Source: Oreocharis arfaki (lineage: Eukaryota > Chordata > Aves > Passeriformes > Paramythiidae). From it: 64,000 nt of DNA. The notes beneath the pieces were generated by a model. It had not been told where the DNA came from, ran no database searches, and saw nothing but the letters and a program-made list of their open reading frames with translations. The stretch covers positions 2,218,922 to 2,282,921 of the forward strand of contig VZRR01010919.1 in the NCBI GenBank assembly GCA_013398015.1, given 5' to 3'. Position 1 is the stretch's first letter. Every line of letters starts with the position of its first letter. A program made the translations under genes and the position numbers. Shown piece after piece: positions 1 through 12,561 of this stretch.

Positions 1-1018
1 TAGAACATCTTCCCTTTAATGTACTATAAATTCAATTAATAATATGAAAGATTTTCTGTATTTCATCACAGAAATCTTTTTCCCTTTTGTGTAAAACTGG
101 TGAATGGAAAACAGTTGTTTTTTAAAAATACAAGAATGAGTTCAAACCTGATTCAAATGCAAGCAGAAACTTTTTTATTCTGAAAAGTTAATGTTAGCTA
201 TCTTTTTGCTTTGCCAATTTATTTCTCTACCTTCCAACTAAATTGTTATTAACTTACAATGTTATTATCCATTTGCACCACCTACATTTTGTCAGAAACA
301 GCACTGAGATACCATAATATAACAACATGAGCACTAATACTAAAAAGAAACACCAGATGATTAGCAAACCCTTCATTACAAAATATCAAGAGTATTTTCA
401 GGCTGTGGAGTGTCTGAGATGATTGAACCTGTTTTCTGAATCTTAAACTCATTTAATTTCTGGTTACATTACCATATTTGCCAGCCAGATTCCTTCATTT
501 ACAAGAAAGAATCCTTTTGGATCCCGTCCTATCCAAATACTGGATTGTTCCTCTTTTTTTTGTTTTTATTTTTTTAAACAAAGACTGGTTTTTTGACTAG
601 TTGGGCTGATGAAACAGTCCTTAGACTAGGCATAAGCAGTTTTCGTAATGCTTTGCATTTTGCGTTTCATATCAAAGTCTCTGTATACTGAAGCCATAAA
701 CCTTGAAGAAAGGAGGTTTAGGTGATGGGAAATGTCAGCAGCCCCACTGTGCAGGGTGGGCCGCAGCAGCTCATGTAGCCCAGTAGTCCCTCTGTTACAA
801 CAGACCCCTTAAAGTTCACCCAGGGGAGCTGTTGCATCAAGGCTGTTGAATTTTGGCAGAAAATAAACCCCTCAGCACTCCAGATGTACCCCAGACATGA
901 GAAGGGCTGTGTGTGGCTTGGCTTAATTTCTGATTATGGCCAATTTGACATTATCAGCCTGGTTGAGCTCAATAAGAACTTGCACAAGTTTCTTGAACAA
1001 GATTCACAAATAGTGCAG
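1..1018. other. Non-coding stretch, no recognised element
   Basis: This is A+T-rich sequence with several short poly-T and poly-A runs, for example around 555-575. Short open frames of 84 codons lie on both strands near 884-1188, but they overlap each other and run into the LTR that starts at 1019, so I do not treat them as genes. No promoter, RNA gene or repeat family is recognised here. Confidence 0.6.
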
Positions 1019-1559
1019 TGTTGTGGCTTAACCCCAGCAGGCAAACAAGCACCACACAGCCACTCGCTCGCTCCCCCACCAGTGGGATGGGAGAGAGACC
1101 TGGAAAGTGGGAGAACCAATGGGTTGAGACAAAGATAACTTAATAGGTAAAGCAAAAGCTGGGCATGTAAGCAAAACAAAACAAGCAATTCCTTCTCTCC
1201 TTCCTATTGCTTAACGATTACTGGGCAGGACAAACACCATCATTCTGAACATCCCCCTCTTCTTCCTTCTTTTCCTGTCTTTATATCCTGAGCATGAGGC
1301 CATATGGCATGGAATATCCCTTTGGTCAAGATGGGGTCAGCTGTCCTGGATGTGTCCTCTCCCATCATCCTGTGCACCCCAAGTCCTTGCTGGTGGATGG
1401 TACAAGAAGCAGAAATGGCCTTGGGCCTGTGCAAGCCCTGCTCAGCAAAACCAAAAACATCTGTATGCTACCAACAGTGTTTTCAGCATAAAACCAAAAC
1501 ACAACCCCCAGCCAGCTACTGTGAAGAAAATTAACTCAACCCCAGCCAAAACCTGCACA
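1019..1559 (-). mobile_element. Solo LTR of an avian ERVL-like endogenous retrovirus
   Basis: This 541-bp block belongs to a dispersed LTR type that I recognise from bird genomes. It reads on the minus strand. In that orientation it begins TGTGCAGG (plus-strand end at 1559) and ends CCACAACA (plus-strand start at 1019), so it has the TG...CA ends of an LTR. A TATAAA box is the complement of 1280-1285. The flanking pentamers are TGCAG (1014-1018) and TGCAT (1560-1564), a 4-of-5 match that fits a decayed 5-bp target-site duplication. No gag, pol or env remnant lies beside it, so it is probably a solo LTR left by recombination. Open frames inside it (1240-1434, 1294-1491, 1304-1534, 1350-1682) are incidental. 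A related, more decayed copy lies at 58070-58615. The ERVL label comes from memory of the family and the 5-bp flanks and was not searched. Confidence 0.8.
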
Positions 1560-4500
1560 TGCATCTTACCAATCTGGCTAAGTTCAGTAAGAGCTTACAC
1601 ACTCCAGATTCCTAAAAAGGATGGTTTATTGAAGAAACAGGAAAGCAGATTCAGGATTGCCAGTGATAAATGCACTGACTAGAGAGTGTTATCGTGTTTT
1701 GCAATGGGAGGTATGGTAACAGACATCTATTAGTGCTATACATGTATAAATGAATATTCCCAGGTCTACTCCAACGCCGTTGGATATGCAAAGCTCACCT
1801 AAAGGTGTTCCTTCAGTGGAGGAGGAACTGCCCACTTACTGATCCCGAGAAAGCAAACATGTTCCCTCATCTCACTTTTTGCCCTGCAACCTCACTTCTT
1901 TTTATACTAAAAATTTTTTTGGCTGTTCCCAGCTAGATGGAACAATACCATGTTATAGGTGGGGTTTGGTGACTTTGGTCAAACATGTTTTTAATGTCTC
2001 ATTTTATTTCTCTTTTGCATTGTAACGAGTGTGAATGTTGATATGCAAACAAGGCTTAATGAGGGTCTTGGTTACTTTCAGTCTGAATTTATAGTCAATA
2101 TAAGAGGTAGAATAAACACTTTGATCCTCATCCACCCACTGAGGCAGCAGTAAAGGCTGCCTCACCCCCGTCTTTGTACAATTCCCTGTCCCCTAAAGGA
2201 CCAGATTTGCAGCAAATCTTGTTTTTCAGGGTGAAGGAAGAGTGAGGCCAGTGGCTTGTACAGAACTATGGGCGCTCCTCTGTGCCTTGCTGAACCAACA
2301 TCAGTCTGCAAGGCCTCCACGTCACTCTAGACATCATTCCTGTCCAGCCTTACTTGAGCCAGGTGCAAGATAAATGAGGGGTCCAGCTGATGGCTTTTTC
2401 AACCAGCCTGATCAATTCACCACCAACTTAAGGCAGCTCTGTAGCAGGTCTGAAAATTTACCACAGGAGGTCCAGAGAACAGTTGTACTTACTCCGTCTG
2501 AGAGACACCTGATGTGCTGCACACGTTTCTCACTTTGCCAAATGCTATCTGAATGTGCCTGAATAAACCAGAATTGTCACAAGCAGTAGATATAAAAAGC
2601 TGGGCTGCAAATCTAAATCAAGAGATCGCCTTGGATTCCAAATGGCCGTGCCATGTATTGATTAAAAGGACCGGGGGGTCATACAAATAAGTGAATGCGC
2701 AGCATGAAATTTCTATCTTGTAAACATTCACGTCAGTCGTTCATTAAATATGGATATTATGCTATTTCTCTTCTAGTGAAGAAACCTAAGGAAAAAATCT
2801 GATAAGATTCTGCTCTAATAGGACACTTTTCTATATTTTTCAAGTGGAACACGTTATCTATTAAATGGGCTCAGAAATGGTTGATGCTGCAAAGTAACAC
2901 TATGTCATAAAACACATCTTTTCGAAAGGAACTGGCATGTAATTTTATGTGAATAACGTTCTTCCTTAAAAATATTTGCACTTTTGTTTGTTTGAAGCTC
3001 TCCCCTCCCACATTATTTCTTGTAAATATAAACAATAAAACCTGTAGAAACAAACTACTTGTTGCTTTCAGTGTACTACACGAAGAGATGACACCACAGG
3101 GAAAAATTCAAGTTAGTATATTTCTGAATCAAAATGTGCATAACTTAAGGCCACATTTTGAATAACATAATCCTCCCTTTCGCGGCTCTAAAAAGAAAAC
3201 AGTTAAAAGCATGAAAATTGACAAAGACTATATTGGTTCATTTACAGAGGCAGCAACTGTCTTTTCACTCATCTATGTAATCACCATTCCATGGTTGTTT
3301 TCTGGGAAGTGATTTCAAATGTCTCATGTCAAATTAAAGCAAAACTGCCACCTCCTGAGGATCTGAATTAAATCTTATCAATAAGGAAAGCGTCATCTAT
3401 GGTCAGAGGAGCATGACACTTTGCCTATGAAGAAAAACTTCCTTGCCCCTTACAATCCACTCTAGCAATATGTCTTCATACTGTAGAACACAGCAGTGAC
3501 AAAAGCTAATTAATTCACTTTATACAACTGCATTTTGCAGGGCCTCTGTTCTGAGAAACTCTTTCTTGGTGTGGTTTCAGTCCATTATTTGTAATGCAAA
3601 TACTTGCAGCTTAAGAGCAGTGGAAAACTGTATAACTCTCCCAACATGTGAGAAATTAGCAAGTGTTACTTTGCTATTTGATATGCAGCACATAGTCAGA
3701 TTTACATTCCTAAGTTTTACTTTGAAATAAAAGGCATACTCATGATCTTTGAAAATAAGAAAATAAAACACTTTGAGAGAAAACCAGAGGCACCTCACAT
3801 TCTTTTTGAATTAAGTTTTACATTAAATTGTTTTCTGAAGGTTAAAAGTGGGGCAATTTGTTTGATTTATTCTACTTAGATCCTGAGTCTGTAAGTGAAC
3901 TGGTATGTAAGCTTTGTAGGAGCCTGCTTTTCAATGATGTTAAATGTAAATGCATTTAATCGTTACAAATTTGCCAATTTTTGTTTATAAGGCTATATAA
4001 TGGTCTGCATATAATACTATAAATGTCATTTGCCAAAGAGGATTGTATACTTACAGGAAGAAAATAGGGTATCTATGAAAATTGGGAAGACACTGCTCGG
4101 AGAATGAGAATACAACCAGGAATATTCCAGCATAGTCTCAAGAAGTAGGATGAATTCCTGAAAAGTAGCATTGTCTTGGCAGAAGATATAGTCTGAAGTG
4201 TCAGTTACCCCACATACATTAAATACACATAACATTTCAGTTATATTTCAATTTTTTGTAAGATACTACTGCATTAATGATAAAGAGAAGCATGAGCTAA
4301 GGCAAAGAGGAGGGCTAAAATCTGTGGTAAAAAAAGGGGGCTGGGAGAAGGCAAAGAAAATCTTCAGCGTGGTCTGAAGCCATTGCACACAGAGAATTGA
4401 AGAGGTTGATACTTAGTCTTGAATTCTGCCTGTGCTCTGAGTTGGCCTGGCATCATGAACACGACTGCAGGTGCCTGGTTGTTAAAAGGCTCCAGAGCAT

Positions 4501-6234
4501 CAATCTCCCTGTAGGAAGCTTAGTAATAAGGGCAGCATCTTGATGTTTGAGGAGTCAAGCAGTAAAACACAACTAATTCTGACACAGGTTTCAAGTGTGG
4601 TATGTATTTACTTTGCATGATGCTGGTGGGGATTTTTAAACAGTACGTAGCTGGAATTACTCCCATGATATAGATGGGAAATGCATTGTTTTAAAGAACA
4701 TTTCACACCTGCAACAGTCTGTTAAAATGCTGTTAAATATTCATTGATTTTTTGACAAGCTTGGGTAGGTAAGCAACTGTATTCTAGTCAGCAGCAGCCC
4801 ATGCACAGGCCTGACAAATATGACCCATCTCACTGAGAAAACAGACATCAGCCGGAATTACAGTATCTAAACTATCAGTATTAGGTGTCAGTTTCTGAAC
4901 AGAAAACAGCAAAAGAATTAAGAAAACCTCCTGTCAAAGGGGAGTGAAGTCTTCTTCCATGAAGCAAAAACCTGGTGTTTCTTTAAAGACAAATTAAATG
5001 GTACCCTTAGTTTTAATCTCACAGGTGCTTTCAGCAAAATTAAAAGATGTGGTGAAACCTCATCTGGCATAATGTACACCTTTGCTGGCTAGTAAGATGA
5101 ATTCAGGGGGTTAATATAAGCATCATCAGAAAAATATTCCCTGACAGAATAGCCAAAACATATATGACTGAATAAGGTCTATAAGCCTTTATGTTGGCAG
5201 TGAGAGACAGAACCCACATCAAAAGAAGCAGAAGGCTATGACACTGTATGATAACTATTTCTGTGAAAATCTGGGGGCTTGTGTGTTGCTCTTCATAATT
5301 TTTCAGGTGAAGCTTGGGCAAAGAGGTGAACTACAAAGTAAAGAGGACAACTTCTCATGCATTTGTGAGAGAAAATACCAGAACAACATTATTCTGGTCT
5401 GCCACCAGAATTATCTTCACTCTGTGGATGCAAAGATGAATTTACATCACTGGATGATACACATCCTCCTGGTATCCATGAGGGTTCTTACTTGTTCACA
5501 TAGCTGACTAAATACAGAGAGCATCTTTCTGAAGTGGTTACATCACTGTTTCAGAGCCAAATACATTGAACAAAATGGAAATTGTAGTTGACGGTTATAC
5601 TCAAGTCATGGTGAAATATTTCTGACGTGATTAGCTATCAGAATAGTGCACTACCCAGACATGCCTAATCATCATGATTATCTTTCTCTTATTTGATAAA
5701 ATAGAGTGTGAGGCAAGTGTCAAAACCCTGAATCCCTTATTTAAATATTTCAGCACTGTCACTGACAATTTAAGTAAACCTCGGCAAAAATATAAAGATT
5801 ATATTTTTCAGGGAGATAATACCATTTAATTATGCTTGCAAAATTAAGGTGAATTTTAAGGGCAAAAAAATGCTAGAGATGCACTGGGTGCAACTGCTGT
5901 TCTTCAGAGATTTTGCTCTGATATTTGGATTTCAGTCTAGAACTCAGTATCGAAAGCCTTTACATTTGTTGCCTGTTTTTTCCAAAATTTTCCCTAGAAT
6001 GAAGGGAAATGTTAGTCCAGGTTTTCTTGTTCCAAAGCACTGGAAAAAAACTAGGAAAGGGGGATCTTGGAATGGTTATTTTCTGTTCAAAATTATCCTT
6101 AACAAATGGAAGTGGACTTTGTCACATACTTAGGAGTTGGGGGGAAACAATGCCTATTCGGAGTTTGAAGGACTCTGACCCAGAGTTCATTCTAAGACCT
6201 GTCCAGCTACTCTCAGGTGACTGATCAGTGGGGT
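1560..6234. other. Non-coding stretch with two possible conserved blocks
   Basis: Only short open frames of up to 94 codons are seen, without recognisable domains. Two sub-blocks differ from their surroundings in keeping CpG dinucleotides and mixed-complexity sequence: about 2620-2780 and about 3160-3370. These are discussed as possible conserved non-coding elements. The rest is ordinary A+T-rich intergenic or intronic sequence. Confidence 0.5.
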
Positions 6235-6760
6235 CTCGCTCTACTCACCCATGATTATGCTACATCTAGAGTGCTGTGTACACTTCTGGGCTCTTCAGTA
6301 AAAAAGACACATGGAGCTCCCAGACAGGATGACAAAGATGATTGAGAGACTGAAACATCTCTCTTATGAGGAAAGGCTGGGGGAGCTGGGCCTGTTCAGC
6401 AATGAAAAGAAATGACTGAGAGGGGACCTCATCGATGTCTGTCAGTATCTGAAGGAAGGTGTCAGAGGATGGAGCCAGGCTCTGCTCAGTGGTGCTGAGC
6501 AACAGGACATGAGGCAATGGGCAGAAACTGATGCCCAGGAAGTTCCACCTGAACATGAGGAACAACTTCTTTACTGTGTGGGTGACTGAGCACTGGAGCA
6601 GATTGTCTGGAGAGGCTGTAGAGTCTCCCTCACTGGAGATACTCAAGAACCAAGTGGATTCACTCCTGTACCACATGCTCTGGGATGACCCTGCTTGAGC
6701 AGGGAGGTTGGGCAAGATGCCCCACCGTGGTCCCTTCCAATTCGGAAAAGGAATGTTCCA
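6235..6760 (+). mobile_element. Truncated CR1 LINE, 3' end with ORF2 C-terminal remnant
   Basis: The plus strand carries the typical CR1 sequence: a first-cause block near 6265-6295, the block around 6340-6400 encoding an eroded stretch before the ORF2 end, and the terminal ORF2 region. The plus-strand translation near 6550-6690 contains NNFFTVWVTEHW and SPSLEILKN, which match the conserved C-terminal end of CR1 ORF2, followed by WDDPA and a stop near 6697. The copy is 5'-truncated, as is usual for CR1, and an in-frame TGA near 6415 shows it is dead. The 149-codon open frame on the minus strand (6266-6715) is simply antisense to this element. Its closest relative in the window is the minus-strand copy at 27449-27865. 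The 5' boundary is uncertain by some tens of bases. Confidence 0.88.
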
Positions 6761-9700
6761 AAGCTATCAGGGGATGACTCTCACCATTCCTGCTCTCATG
6801 TCCCATCCTGTCCAAGCAGCAGCAGTTGCTGGTGCTGTCAGTGCTGCTGGCACCTCAGCCTTGCAAGAGCTCCCAGTATGATCAAGGCATGCTTCACCAC
6901 CAAGCTCTTGCACAAGGCCTGATAGCAGGTTATTGAAACTGTAGAGGAGGTGCAGAGCAGGCCAGAGGGAGAGAAAGGGGAAGGGGGGAGGATCGTGCAC
7001 CCCACGCTAGCTTGCTGAAGGAGAGTCATTCATTTCCTTTCTAAGGAAAGTGTGCATGGTGCTCACAGACGATGGTTTTATCGGTTGTGAATGTTTTCTC
7101 AGTAAGTTGTAATACCATTAACTGTGCATTAAGAACAGTGACTTTTGTAATGCCACTCACATTTCTGGATGTACGTTTGTCTTTGATAGTTTCATATCAA
7201 CTGCTCAATTACATGAGTGCCCATTATATTCAAGGCCATAACCTGGACGTGTAGAATTCCAGCCAGCCACAATTTTCTATACTTTTCAGCTCAGAAGAGA
7301 ATATACTACTGGAAAAAAAAGATACAGCCTTGTAAAGGTAAGAGGGCTTTCTTTCATTACTCCACGGAGAATAAGGATTTTTTTTTTTTTTACAACTCAG
7401 CATGAGGCTGAAAGACGGCCTTAAAACTAATGAAGCACTGATAAAACTCCTGGAAGAGTTCCCAATGCTTCCTTATTGGTTACTACAGTATATAAAAATA
7501 TAATGAACCACAAAATGGTGATGGAGAAATCCAGTCTACTCAGACTGGCTTCTGGACACTGGAATATTATAAGTGCTCATCACAGTCATTATGGAGAACA
7601 TAATAGATGGAAAATAGCATGATTATGAGATTATTAAATTCCACTTTCCCTTACTGTTTCTAGATTCAACAAAAGCATTTTTTTGCATGTTTCATTTTCA
7701 GATGTTTTCCTGTATTACAGGTTGTAATTTATGTACTCTCATCTAGACAAAAAAATTAATTACGAATATAAATACATTATTGTTAATTATGTGTTAATAT
7801 CAATACAGAGATGTATTAATAGATTTTTATCTAATTAATATAATAAACTCAATTATAAATACTGTTATATTTCTGGGATTTCTATTACACAGTATCTGGA
7901 TTGCTAATGCTCTGGGTACTTAATTTTGATTATTATGTCAAATGCTGATACCATCATACCATCTTAAGAACTCAATTAAATGAATTTTTATCTTTTCTTA
8001 GTGTTGTAGACGTCTTGTACACTGCCAAATATTTGTACCAATGCAAATAATATTTTATTTCACTACAGATCAGAATGTTGGACTGCAAGGTTTTGCTACA
8101 TGCAAAGGTTTGTACCTCAGCTATTGCAGAAATTACTCTTCCAACACCATGGCTCTCTACCCAACAGTCTGAAGGAGTGTGGGATGGGAGATATGAATCT
8201 TAAAATAGTCTTCCAAGTTTTTTCCTTGGCTGCTTCTACCCATGTGAAAATATGTCAAGAGTTACAGCATCTTTGCCCCTGTCTTCCACACTGTGCTTCA
8301 GCTCCACAGTGCAATGACTGTCATCATAACAGCGCAGTGCACTTGGTGCCTAAACCATGTATGCGCACACAAACATGAATTTTCAGCCTTGACGTTGGTT
8401 TGTAGCTAATCAGTATCACAGCATAACATAGACAGTGGCAGGAGAAAAGGATTAAAGACCAGCAGAAATGTTATTGAGATCTCCAGCAGTAGCTTTCACT
8501 GAGTACCCTGTAGGTGTTCAACTGAAGCTATAGTTCACCTTCACCTTCAGAAACAGTCACTTCGTATTTTTACATGGCACCCATTTGGTAATTAGCACAT
8601 TTTTAGTTATACTGCTTAACCTAATTTTTAGCCATTGATTAAAGTTTTCTAGACACAGAATGAGGTTGAAATGTTTCCCATATTCAAAAAGTATTTAGAT
8701 TTTGCAGAGATTGAAATGAATCGGATCCTCCTGTCAACAGTCAGAATATTTTCCCAGTCATCAAAAGATCTGCAGCATTTACCAGTTACATTTTTAGCAG
8801 CTGAACCAGATGTGAGTAAATTTAATCTCTGGTATTAAATTGCTTAATTAGGAAAGTAGCACACTGTTGCATCTAGCAGGGAAACTAGAGACAATCCGCC
8901 ACATTATAAAAAAAATTAGAATACATCGGACTCCTCATTAGTCTTAGCACCCTTCTGGTGTATACTATGGCCTATGACATCTGGAGTTTGCCTCTACCTA
9001 CCTGTTTGCTAGTTACCTTTTCATGAAAGTACTTCAAATGTCACAGACAGAACTTTGATTTTTCAAGATGTTACTTTAGTAAAAGAAACAATATTATACA
9101 TGCTCCATTTCCCTTATTTACTACAGATGTAGTAAATAATACATAGAAGTCCACTGTATAGAGGATTATAGAGGGTCTTATGTCAAACTAGTATCTTTTC
9201 TTTAGTCCTTTTCTTTAGATAACACATTTTCTAACTCAGAGTTTCAGGGAAAATTTCATAGGATTTTTTTCCCTTCTTGGACTATACAGTCTAGGCCTGA
9301 TGGTTACTGCTGCTTGCATAGAAAGTTGCTCTGCTTCTGGATACATCTTAAACAGAGATATTTTAAGGACTACCATTGCCTATGCAGGGCATTAAGAGCA
9401 CCCTTTACGTTCAGTAATGTGAAAAACAGCCATCAATTTCTAATTCTCAGCAGTGATCAGTGCCATCACTGCCATTATAGGCAGCACTTATGTTCCTTAA
9501 TGCTCTACTTCACTTGTCCTGGCTACTGTCATGGGCTCTCATGTTTTGTTTAAAACAAGACTCCTTGTTGTATTCAAATCTCTGCAGCATATGACCCCAA
9601 ACTAGATGTGTGTTCTAGTATTGGACTACTCATGACTTCTTGAACTTTTACTAGTACAGGAGGACACCTGCACAAAGCTCTTGTCTGAATGCTCCTCCGA

Positions 9701-9874
9701 GGATAACACCACGACATATTTTCCACCTCAAGGTAATTGCTGAGATTGGAACCGGCCAAGACAAAATCTCCAAAAAATACTTATTTTAATGGCATTTTTC
9801 AGAAAAAAAAAAAAAATCAAGGAGAAATTTCACTGTTCCATTTCACAGACCCATGGCTTCATCTTTTTGTGTGC
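6761..9874. other. Non-coding stretch, including a very A+T-rich TAAT-dense segment
   Basis: No gene or repeat family is recognised. Open frames reach only 92 codons (8100-8378). The segment 7745-7865 is very A+T-rich and packed with TAAT or ATTA cores, including TTAATTA and TAATTAATA. This could be a homeodomain-bound region, a matrix-attachment-like segment, or plain A/T-rich drift. Confidence 0.5.
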
Positions 9875-9897
9875 ATATATATATATGTATATATATA
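9875..9897. repeat. AT microsatellite
   Basis: An alternating AT run with one GT interruption follows GTGC. It is a short imperfect dinucleotide repeat and is likely polymorphic. It lies inside a 104-codon minus-strand open frame (9843-10157) that is therefore not credible as a gene. Confidence 0.85.
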
Positions 9898-10071
9898 AAT
9901 ACAAAACATACATAAAAATCCAATGACTGACATTGAGCCTGTATTTGTGAGGGGATGGCCAATGTGACGTGGAGGGAAAGAGGGAGAAGATTCCCCAAGG
10001 CTGTAAAGAGCCCCAACACCCGAAAAGAACACAGAGCATTTAGGCCAGCCAGTTTAAACATCTGGTGATAC

Positions 10072-10121
10072 AAAAACAACCAACCAACCAACCAAACCAA
10101 ACCAAAAACCCACCAAAAACC
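10072..10121. repeat. CAAC/CCAAA-type simple repeat
   Basis: Tandem CAAC units at 10077-10092 grade into ACCAAA units and then AC-rich sequence. The block is strongly A and C biased on the plus strand. It contributes the low-complexity part of the minus-strand frame 9843-10157. Confidence 0.85.
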
Positions 10122-11379
10122 TGAAAGCATGTTAGATATGTTAAAATATGTAGCCATCCTCTATTTTTTTAAAACAAGGAAAGCGCACACATACAGGTAC
10201 CTACTGCTGGTAGTTCATGTAAAAGATTACTCTACATTAAATAAATATTATCCCCATCTGGGCAAATGACTTGGTATCCTCTTGTTTACTTTTATTCGCC
10301 CGAGCTGAGTGAGTCAAATACACGGGCTGTGAGAAAAAATTCCTACCAAAAAATATTGACTACTCCAATGAATTTACTATTTCTAATTCAACCAACTGAA
10401 ATCCTAGCAGAGTATTTGATCCCTTTCTCTGACATTTTGGAAGCCAGATTTTTGTTCTTTTTTTCATCATTTTTGCCTGCTAAAGTGAGAAATTTTGTCA
10501 CAATTTAGAAGGCTGAAAACAAGTACTATCTGAGATAGCTAATTCAAATTTCTGTAACTGAAAACAGCCTGGCTCTCAGATGATGCAGATGGTATGGAGG
10601 AGGAGAAGGATCATTTTGGCCGCGGAACCACATTTAATACTTTTTTTTTCCCTCTAGCATAATCACGTAATCATGTGATGGGACAAGACTCTGAGGCTAC
10701 TGCTCTGTCCCCATTTTTCCCTTTTTTTTGCTCCATATAGTGTGAGTGTGCCAGGGTTTTCCCTTGGGAATGACTCCAGCAGAGAGGATGAACAAAGGGC
10801 TGTCATTCAAGGGGAAGGCAGAATGTCACAGAATGGCAGATAGACGTTCCATCAGTCTCCACAGAGAGACCATCGTTACTGGATTTCTTGCTGAAGTACA
10901 GCAAGCTTTAGCCCCAAAGCACAAGCATACAAGGTTAGCATCCTGTGCTTTTGGTATGGCCAGAACTAGGATTTCAGGCAGTAATGGAAGGAATAAAGAG
11001 GATATCAAGGTGACTAGAAAAATCCTAAACCAACCCATCAGCTTCATCAATCATGTGACAGTTATTCAGCTGTATTTCATATCAACCACAACCCCACCAC
11101 TCCTCAATGTGCATCTCTGTTCTCCCCATCAGAATGTTGCCTGTGATTTGAAAACTCAATGGATGCCATGGCAGAAGTTTTGTACTACCTGCTTTTCCCT
11201 TGAAACTGATGATCATTTGTTTTCATTTAACGGTCTTGAATCTAATAAAAGTGATAGATACCTAAAAGAATTATTAATTACTTGACAGTTAATCAACAGA
11301 TCAATTTAAAACCACAGAGTGATGCCAGCCACTACTGCAGTAGCCAATAAAAGGTAGGCAAAACATTGTATTTTCATCA
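10122..11379. other. Non-coding stretch holding the longest open frame in the window
   Basis: The plus-strand frame 10746-11285 (179 codons) is the longest in the window. I recognise no domain, signal peptide or repeat in its translation, and nothing marks a promoter or a strong start context, so it is not called as a gene. A pyrimidine run followed by CTAG lies near 10641-10658. It precedes an A+T-rich segment with ATCAC...GTGAT half-sites at 10662-10679. Confidence 0.4.
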
Positions 11380-11510
11380 AATCTATTAATCATAGTAATT
11401 ATTCACAAACTGCATTGCCATGGAGACAATCCTCCTAAAATCACCTGAATTAATGAGGTTGGTAATTAACGTTATTTATCTCATTTCAAACCTGGTCCTT
11501 AGATTTTGAC
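11380..11510. promoter_or_regulatory. Putative enhancer-like non-coding element
   Basis: This block is dense in sequence resembling known binding sites. At 11414-11430 the sequence ATTGCCATGGAGACAAT combines an RFX X-box-like core (GCCATGGAGAC) with two inverted SOX-type half-sites, ATTG and CAAT. It is flanked by homeodomain-type cores: ATTAATCA near 11386-11393, TAATTATT at 11397-11404, GAATTAATGAG near 11448, and GGTAATTAAC at 11461-11470. Such clusters are typical of vertebrate developmental enhancers. The motifs are seen directly. Conservation and function are inferred, and single motif matches of this kind also occur by chance. Confidence 0.35.
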
Positions 11511-12561
11511 ATTTACTGATTGGATTCTGCAACCTTTATATCATTTACTTTGGGGTAATTTGTAACCAACTTTGCACAACCTTCTGACAATTTTACTGAG
11601 CAACCACAGATGACAGCAAATCTTTTTCTTACAAGACATTCTTGAGAGAAATAGGTGCCTAGGTGCATATACTCATATAACCAGCTTACTCAGGTTATGC
11701 ATCACTATTGACATTTTATCAGAGTTCAAAAAAAATAAACCAGCACAACAAAATCCACCAGAATTATGATCAATGCTGACAGTTGGTTTTCTGTGATCTG
11801 ATGGTACAGCCCATCTTTGGAAACCCAAGCTATCTGTAAGTACCCCTCCCAAAAAAGCAGTACATGGCATATACACCTGGAAAACTCAGTTGTTGAAAGT
11901 TCTTATCCAAGGCAAAGGAAGGCAGATGCTGCATCTGTTAAATGTAGTGGTCTAACTGCTATAAAGTTGCCAGGTTTTTATAGCCACCACCATGCATTTT
12001 TATGAGAAGAAAAGGTCTGTAACCTAATGCACATTGCAGCTGGTGGAAGACAAGCTGTTCATGAACTTTTCCATGGGTTCTCGTTATGCATGTTGACAGA
12101 AAATTTGCAGGCCAGAACACAGACAGAAGTGGTTCTGAGTGCCAGATTATTGATATACACCCAAGAAGAGAGGAGCACTACTGTGACTTTCTAACTCAAG
12201 GACACAGATGATTTCCATCCTCCAATAACTTCAGACCTTCAGCAGTTGACATATCTGTTAAATCTCTAAAAGAAAACTTTTGTCCCTTGTACTTTATATC
12301 TCATGAACCCATGATGGGCTAGAATGTAAGGTAAATCTTGAGTTTAATTGTTAAATCAAGTGAGGTATTTTCAAACCATTTTGACAGTAGAGCTGTTTAA
12401 AATGAGCTTGGTGATCACTTTGATTTTCAAGCACTTTTTTAGCCGCTTTCTATTGGTGTAGAAGATTTTTAAAAATGCTATGTGTGAAACCAAATGCTAC
12501 ATGCAAAACCAAATGAGACTTTCTTGCTGCAGCTATTCTATCTGATCTCAAAATAGTTGTG
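11511..12561. other. Non-coding stretch, nothing recognised
   Basis: This is A+T-rich sequence with short incidental frames of at most 67 codons. No repeat family, RNA gene or promoter is recognised. Confidence 0.55.

Noticed and set aside
6266..6715. 149-codon minus-strand open frame
   Set aside because: It is antisense to a plus-strand CR1 whose ORF2 end is recognisable, so it is a shadow.
9843..10157. 104-codon minus-strand frame with repeated hydrophobic and aromatic residues
   Set aside because: It crosses an AT microsatellite and a CAAC-type simple repeat that create the pattern.
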